Position numbers and translations under genes: made by a program | NCBI GenBank assembly: GCA_003184365.1 | Contig: NKYR01000103.1 | Span: 88,770-152,769 of the forward strand | Reading direction: 5' to 3' | Length of the DNA stretch: 64,000 nucleotides | Source: Evernia prunastri | Lineage: Eukaryota > Ascomycota > Lecanoromycetes > Lecanorales > Parmeliaceae | In this document: positions 59,155 to 64,000 of the stretch, one piece after another | Numbering within the stretch: the first letter of the stretch is position 1 | How the letters are laid out: each line of letters starts with the position of its first letter | The notes under the pieces: model-generated | Database searches by the model: none | The model's input: only the letters and a program-made list of their open reading frames with translations | Told to the model about the DNA's origin: nothing

Positions 59155-60876
59155 GATGGTGTATTGATGAGTATAACCCCTGCAAGTTGTACGATTCTCG
59201 GAACTCGGAAGAGCACCTATACAGATATCTAGAAGAGATCGTTGAAATGTCAGGGACTCCCGTCGTGTAATCTGGAGATAGGTGAGGACTAGTTCTGAGA
59301 TATCTAATTGTGTACAGGACGCGACTCCACGAAGTGAGCCTCCGTAGCCGTAGTCTCAGTGGAAAAGGGGTCGACCTTTCCTACACACCCACCTCTGTCC
59401 TGCGTCTTGCAGATCGTCGCGGTTTTGCATGTCTTCTGGGAGGCATGTTACATTTTGGGCAGCTGGGGACTGCTCCATGCCCAGACAAGCGTTCCTTGCG
59501 ATTGGTGCGGCCACTTTTTTCCGTCAGCACCCTAATCTCGGTATCTTCTATGGCCGTACATTACCAAGCGCGGCCAATGGATTTCTAGCCCTAGAACCAG
59601 ATAGATTGCAGGAAGCATGGCACATGATAAATTTGCAGAAGCTAGTTTGCGACGTGCACTCACGCGTCAAATAAAAGGTACTTGCAGGCCTAGATGACAG
59701 TACCGAGGACCGGAGCGATGGACGATGGACGATGGACGATGGATAATGGATGATGGACGATGGATGATGGATGATCAACCCCCCAACTTGCCCCAAATCG
59801 CTAGGGTTCCGCTTATCATTGTCCACTCTAGTATCGTTATTCCTCAAGGCTTCGTCAGAGACGCCATTATAAGGTAAGATTACACGGCAGATCTCAGTTT
59901 CAGCCTCATCATGACAGTGTACAGGTAAATACCTGGTTATGTAATCGAGAGACTGCAGGGACGCACGGACTTTCAATGATATTTTTCGGCTAAATCAAGT
60001 CAGCCGGATCCAAGCAAAAGGGAAGATCTGCCTTATCTCCCGCTAGTTTCCGATCAACATCAGCATAAGCACCAAAATTATGCGGGTGATGATACATACT
60101 AGTCCCTGAACCTTCCCATCTGCAGCTCTTCCTTTTCGGGATTGCCAATATATGTCATATGTTTGTCATTCTTAGTCCGTCTGACTGCTTCTTCGTGCGG
60201 CACCCGAGTGAAAACTATGCATGCGCCGCACTTTTCCTCGCCTTTGCAATCTGCGTAAACCTATCGTGACAATCTACAACATATCGGCTTCAGTCGGTAT
60301 CGTGCTCTGCCGCGTTGCTTTACTGGCAAGAATGTTTCTCGCACATTTCTGTGTACTCATTTTTTGGGCAGCATGGATCCGTTCTACTGGCTTTGGACGC
60401 GTGGCCGCAAATCCTCGGATCTCTATCCGTTACTGAAGCAGCCGGGTCCGTTTTGTACAGAATTCTCTTCGAAAATTGTTAGACAAAATCGGCATCGAAG
60501 AAATTTTTAAGGCATACTCTTGAGTTTTAAGCAGTTGAACCCGTTCTATGCAGAGAAGAAATCTCCCACAATATTCAAATTTTCTATTTCCTCTCAGATT
60601 TTCTTTCAGGCGAGGATCTGCAACCTGCTGCGCAGGCTGAGCGTAAGGCACTCCATCTTTCTGATGGTTTCGGTCCTCGCAACTCCGAGAATCCGGTCGT
60701 GGTTGCCGTCTATGCACAAATCTTGCGGCGCGGTATTTCAGTATCTCAGCCCTTGATAATCAGTCAGAAGTGGACAGATAATTGCATCAATACACCTGGC
60801 CATCTGAACATACTCGCTACAAAACATCATTTCTTCATAATTTGACACTCAAAACACTTCCATCGCAAGATCCACC
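59155..60876. other. Intergenic with a heptamer minisatellite
   Basis: A GATGGAC/GATGGAT minisatellite lies at about 59713-59775. Otherwise short frames only, including a 71-codon hydrophobic one at 60221 that lacks support. Confidence 0.45.
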
Positions 60877-62949
60877 ATGCACGACCAAGAGTTGCAACGA
60901 GTATCTAAAGAATCCGTCCTTGTCAACCGCAATGGTGCCACGGAAGATTCTGACCGAGCTGATATGGTCCGGTTGGGCAAGAAACCAGTGTTGAGAGTAG
61001 GCCCAGCAATGATCGGCAACTTTCTACCAAGACTGATGTGCTCTGTCTACAGCGTAACTTTGGGTTCATGTCCATGCTGGGATTCAGCTGCACCGTTCTT
61101 ACGACCTGGGAAGCAACACTGAAGTAAGTATCGCAGATATGTGAAAAGAAACGGTGGCTAAGTCAAGCTGGAGTGTCTTTCAACTGGGCTTCAAGAAGTA
61201 TAGCTCCTACTAACGCTGTATATTGTGTATTGATGTTTGACGAAGAGTTTAGCGGTGGCCCGGCTGGGCTCCTCTACGGGTTCATTATAGTATGGGCGGG
61301 AACTGCTGCGGTGTTCGCTTCTCTCAGTGAGCTTGCTTCAATGTATGCCTAAGTCAAGATTGTTCGGCTCTCGCTGAATTGTGCAGGGCACCTACCGCTG
61401 GAGGACAGTACCACTGGGTCTCCATGCTCGCGCCACATTCTTCACGAAAGTTCTTCAGTTACGTCACGGGCAGGTTCAAACCATCTCTGCCGATTGTTGC
61501 GGGCTCTGATGTTTTACAGGCTGGCTCACAGCTTGGGGTTGGCAAGCTAACGTGGCGTCGGTCTCGTACATCTCCGGGACGCTCATCCAAGGACTGATTA
61601 CCATGACTCATCCCTCATACGACCCTAAACCATGGCACACAGTTCTGCTCCTCTGGTCCGCGATTGGTTTCGCGGTTTTCGTAAACGCCGTTGTCGGCAG
61701 ACTGCTTCCGAGGGTCGAGGGTGTTATCTTGGTGGTGCACGTTCTAGGCTTCTTTGCTGTAATCCTCCCCCTGATCTTCTTCGGCCCACGTCGGAACGCT
61801 TCCGAAATTTTTGGCAGCTTTATGAACAACGGCCACTTGCCTACGAAAGGCTTGTCCGTCATGGTGGGGATTGTAGGCACTGCTTTTCCATTCTTAGGTA
61901 AGTGCTCTGCCTGGGCAGTATAAGGAACAAGCGCCCCATTCTAATCCGATCGTCCAGGGGCTGATGGCGCCATTCATGTAAGCCTACAGTTTCCAAGATC
62001 TTCTTCTGGATCAGTCAAGCTAAAGACGGGCAGATGTCTGAAGAGGTTCAGAATGCGGCTTCTGTGGTGCCACGCGCCATCATGACCAGTATCTTTGTAA
62101 ATGGAGCTCTGGGGTTCGCTGTGTTACTCGTAACGCTGTTCAGTCTGAACAATGTCGAAAAAGCATTGAAGACACCAACGCATTATCCCTACATGCAAGT
62201 GTTTCTTGACTCTACGGGTTCCGTCGCTGGCGCTGCGGCCATGGCCAGCATTATAACCGTCATGGCGTTCTCTGCGAACATCGGCATTCTCGCCACAGCT
62301 TCCCGGATGTGCTGGTCCTTCTGCCGGGATCGTGGTCTGCCGGGATGGCAATCATTGAAACATGTGAGAGGCTCACCGCGCGACCAATTCCAGAAGCGTG
62401 GCACGTTTCGTTGTCGCGATCCAGAAATATCGCATTGGTATGTCAAGCTGATGAGGATCTTATATATTTTAGATTGACCCGCGCACTACCCTTCCAATCC
62501 GGTCCATCCTGTTCACCATGCTCGTCTCCATCCTCCTCTCCCTCATCGTTCTTGGTTCATCCACGGCCTTCAATGACCTAGTCGGAATGACTGTCGCCGC
62601 GCTCAACGCCTCATATCTTATCGCTTCCGGCCTACTTCTCTACCGACGCTGTACCGGCGGCATACTGCAGCGCGACACGAGTCATCCTAGTGAGACCTCT
62701 GACGATGCCGGATTGGTATTCGGACCGTGGTACATACCAGGGATGTACGGTATAGCGGTCAACGCGTTTGCCTGCATATACCTAACCATCCTCATCTTTT
62801 TCTGCATGTGGCCGTCTGAGCTGCCGGTCACGGCTGAGAATATGAACTACACCGCCCTGGTCACTGGGGCGGTGGTCGCGTTTAGCATAGGCTACTACTA
62901 TTTCTGGGCTAGGCGTATCTACACAGGACCTGTTGTTGAAGTCTATTGA
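60877..62949 (+). CDS. Amino-acid/GABA permease (APC superfamily)
   Basis: Nine exons (60877-60996, 61053-61123, 61174-61197, 61253-61342, 61387-61469, 61520-61897, 61958-61977, 62034-62363, 62473-62949) close to 530 residues, the normal size. Segments include NFGFMSMLGFSCTVLTTWEA (helix 1), APTAGGQYHWVSMLAP, GTLIQGLIT, the consensus loop SEEVQNAASVVPRAI with the membrane helices around it, SFCRDRGLPGW, and a final IDPRTTLPIRS to LVGMTVAALNASYLIASGLLLYRR. These fit the fungal GABA/choline-type permease subfamily (UGA4/HNM1-like). Intron 5 appears to be GC-AG (exon 5 ends at 61469, GC at 61470-61471). Plasma or vacuolar membrane; substrate uncertain. Confidence 0.92.
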
Positions 62950-63273
62950 GCATTTGCGTTGTGGCTACTCACAGAGCAATTATCTGAAGAGCGTGTTGTT
63001 GGGCAAAATACCACATTGTATCTCAAATACAGAGTTGTTTTCCAAGGGGGTGTAATTCAGTATTTGATCGAACCTGCGAGCAGGATACCCACACAAATGC
63101 CAGCAAGAAAATCTCCATGATTGCAGCTTTCCGCTGCCCCGTGGTATGAAGTTCAAAGTCTCGATCTAAGTGCGATAGCTCGGAGGTGCGCGGTCCCGAA
63201 ATGAATCACGCCTGCATGACAGGGGGTTAGTAGGCCTTAATATCGCTTATATCGTTTCAGGCCTTGGTTGGAA
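62950..63273. other. Intergenic, no gene seen
   Basis: Permease 3' flank up to the LTR. No ORF or repeat noted. Confidence 0.4.
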
Positions 63274-63424
63274 TGTTGGAATACGTGTCCTCTACAGGGG
63301 AGGTAGCTCATTAGGAAGCAGCATAAGTAGCTGGCTTCTATCTGCATTTGACTCTTCATTCGAATTGATCTCTTTCAGAGTCATAGCATTCTTTCGTTCC
63401 TCTTCCGTAGCCACGCAAGTAACA
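63274..63424 (+). mobile_element. LTR of a copia-like retrotransposon
   Basis: A 151-bp segment starts TGTTGGAATA and ends GTAACA, the TG..CA pattern of a fungal copia-type LTR. It is followed directly by CGGTGTCACCTGATATCC, a possible primer-binding/leader region, and 80 bp later by a gag-like ORF in the same direction. The internal sequence is not AT-skewed, so the element appears to have escaped RIP. The 3' LTR and pol would lie beyond the window. Confidence 0.6.
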
Positions 63425-63505
63425 CGGTGTCACCTGATATCCAGTTTCTACTCCCATTAGCACATTCCTCTATCATTCCACTCACAGCCACACCCCACTG
63501 CCCAA

Positions 63506-64000
63506 ATGGCTTCCGCGTCCATGACAACTCGTTCCAAGGCAAACAGCCAGCCGACTTCGTCCTCCAAGTCCAAAGCCACGTCCAAGACGTCCAAAACCAG
63601 GTCCAAGACCACTGCCCCAGCAGCCTCTGCACCTAAAGGTGTTACCAAGCCTCGTGCCTCTGCCAAAACTCGTTCCTCGCAACGTCCACCTCCACGCGAT
63701 CCAACCCCAGCACGGTCGGCCTCACCGGTCTCCTCTGGGACGGTCAGTCCGGACGTCATTGAAGAGACCCCCCCTCCGGCTTCTCAACTCGATCAAATCG
63801 CGTCCTTACTCAAGGATTTGGTCAAAAAGAAGCACCGGTCTCGATCTCGTCGATCCAGGTCCCCCTCTCGTCACCGATCCAGGTCCCCCCAAGTGATATA
63901 TGTCCGTCGTCGACGCGACTCATCCTCAGGGTATTCGTCGTCCGATTCAGGGCGAAGAAGTAGGTCGAAGGTATCATTCCAACACAACGAAGGTAATAAG
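63506..64000 (+). CDS. Ser/Arg-rich gag-like ORF, 5' partial (runs off window)
   Basis: The frame is open from ATG 63506 to the end (165 codons) with no stop. The protein begins MASASMTTRSKANSQPTSSS, is very rich in Ser, Thr, Lys and Arg, and has a central DQIASLLKDLVKKKHRSRSR-type segment then SRHRSRSP repeats and RRRRDSSSGYSSSDSGRRSR. The basic, disordered N-terminus fits the gag region of fungal LTR retrotransposons, and the LTR 81 bp upstream supports this. An SR-type splicing-factor protein is the alternative. The downstream sequence would show pol motifs if it is an element. Confidence 0.6.
   Translation, partial: MASASMTTRSKANSQPTSSSKSKATSKTSKTRSKTTAPAASAPKGVTKPRASAKTRSSQRPPPRDPTPARSASPVSSGTVSPDVIEETPPPASQLDQIASLLKDLVKKKHRSRSRRSRSPSRHRSRSPQVIYVRRRRDSSSGYSSSDSGRRSRSKVSFQHNEGNK

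Noticed and set aside
1..64000. CRISPR arrays, bacterial operons or phage
   Set aside because: Introns, family content and RIP show fungal nuclear DNA. No direct-repeat/spacer array was found.

Overview
This window is nuclear DNA of a filamentous ascomycete (Pezizomycotina). Genes carry short 47-120 bp introns with GT..AG ends and CTAAY/CTGAC-like branch sites. Recognisable genes include palA/RIM20, argB/ARG3, ILV6, ALG11, COX8, a TAG1-like LEA2 gene, a SAT4-type rhodopsin-fold protein and a CYP52-type P450. Gene-bearing DNA of ordinary composition alternates with extremely AT-rich blocks that look like transposons mutated by RIP (repeat-induced point mutation). I cannot name the genus.

Left third (1-29 kb) is accessory in character. 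It holds a two-domain secreted protein (3624-2386), the 3' end of a dead LINE (5220-4362), four tRNA-T-arm-like repeat units (5.6-6.3 kb), RIPped AT-rich DNA (6.4-6.8 and 12.6-15.8 kb), a CmcJ/AsaB-like enzyme (8799-7700), a protein built of four 55-residue repeats (9971-10660), and a 1.16-kb block present twice plus a fragment, joined through single N bases. Next come a divergent pair of genes that both resemble pore-forming-protein families (20202-18551 and 21096-23604) with a 90-bp minisatellite between them, a dead P-loop ATPase (24625-25620), a secreted HExxH metallopeptidase (26790-25711) and a TA-flanked inverted-repeat element (28.0-28.8 kb).

The middle and right (29-63 kb) are mostly housekeeping: an HSP31/DJ-1 protein, ALG11 (N-glycan assembly), an ABM-domain protein, an aldo-keto reductase, a decayed P3A proton-ATPase, PalA (ambient pH signalling), a conserved-looking acidic protein, ornithine carbamoyltransferase (arginine synthesis), a TAG1-like vacuolar LEA2 protein, the acetolactate synthase regulatory subunit (branched-chain amino acids), a 244-bp MITE, COX8 (respiration), an F-box-like protein, a CYP52-type P450, a SAT4 membrane protein and an amino-acid/GABA permease. 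The last 0.7 kb enters a young LTR retrotransposon (LTR plus start of a gag-like ORF).

For most intact genes I placed exon borders by hand from splice signals and checked that phases close. The pore-forming-like pair is described only exon by exon. No database search was possible, so family names rest on recognised motifs.
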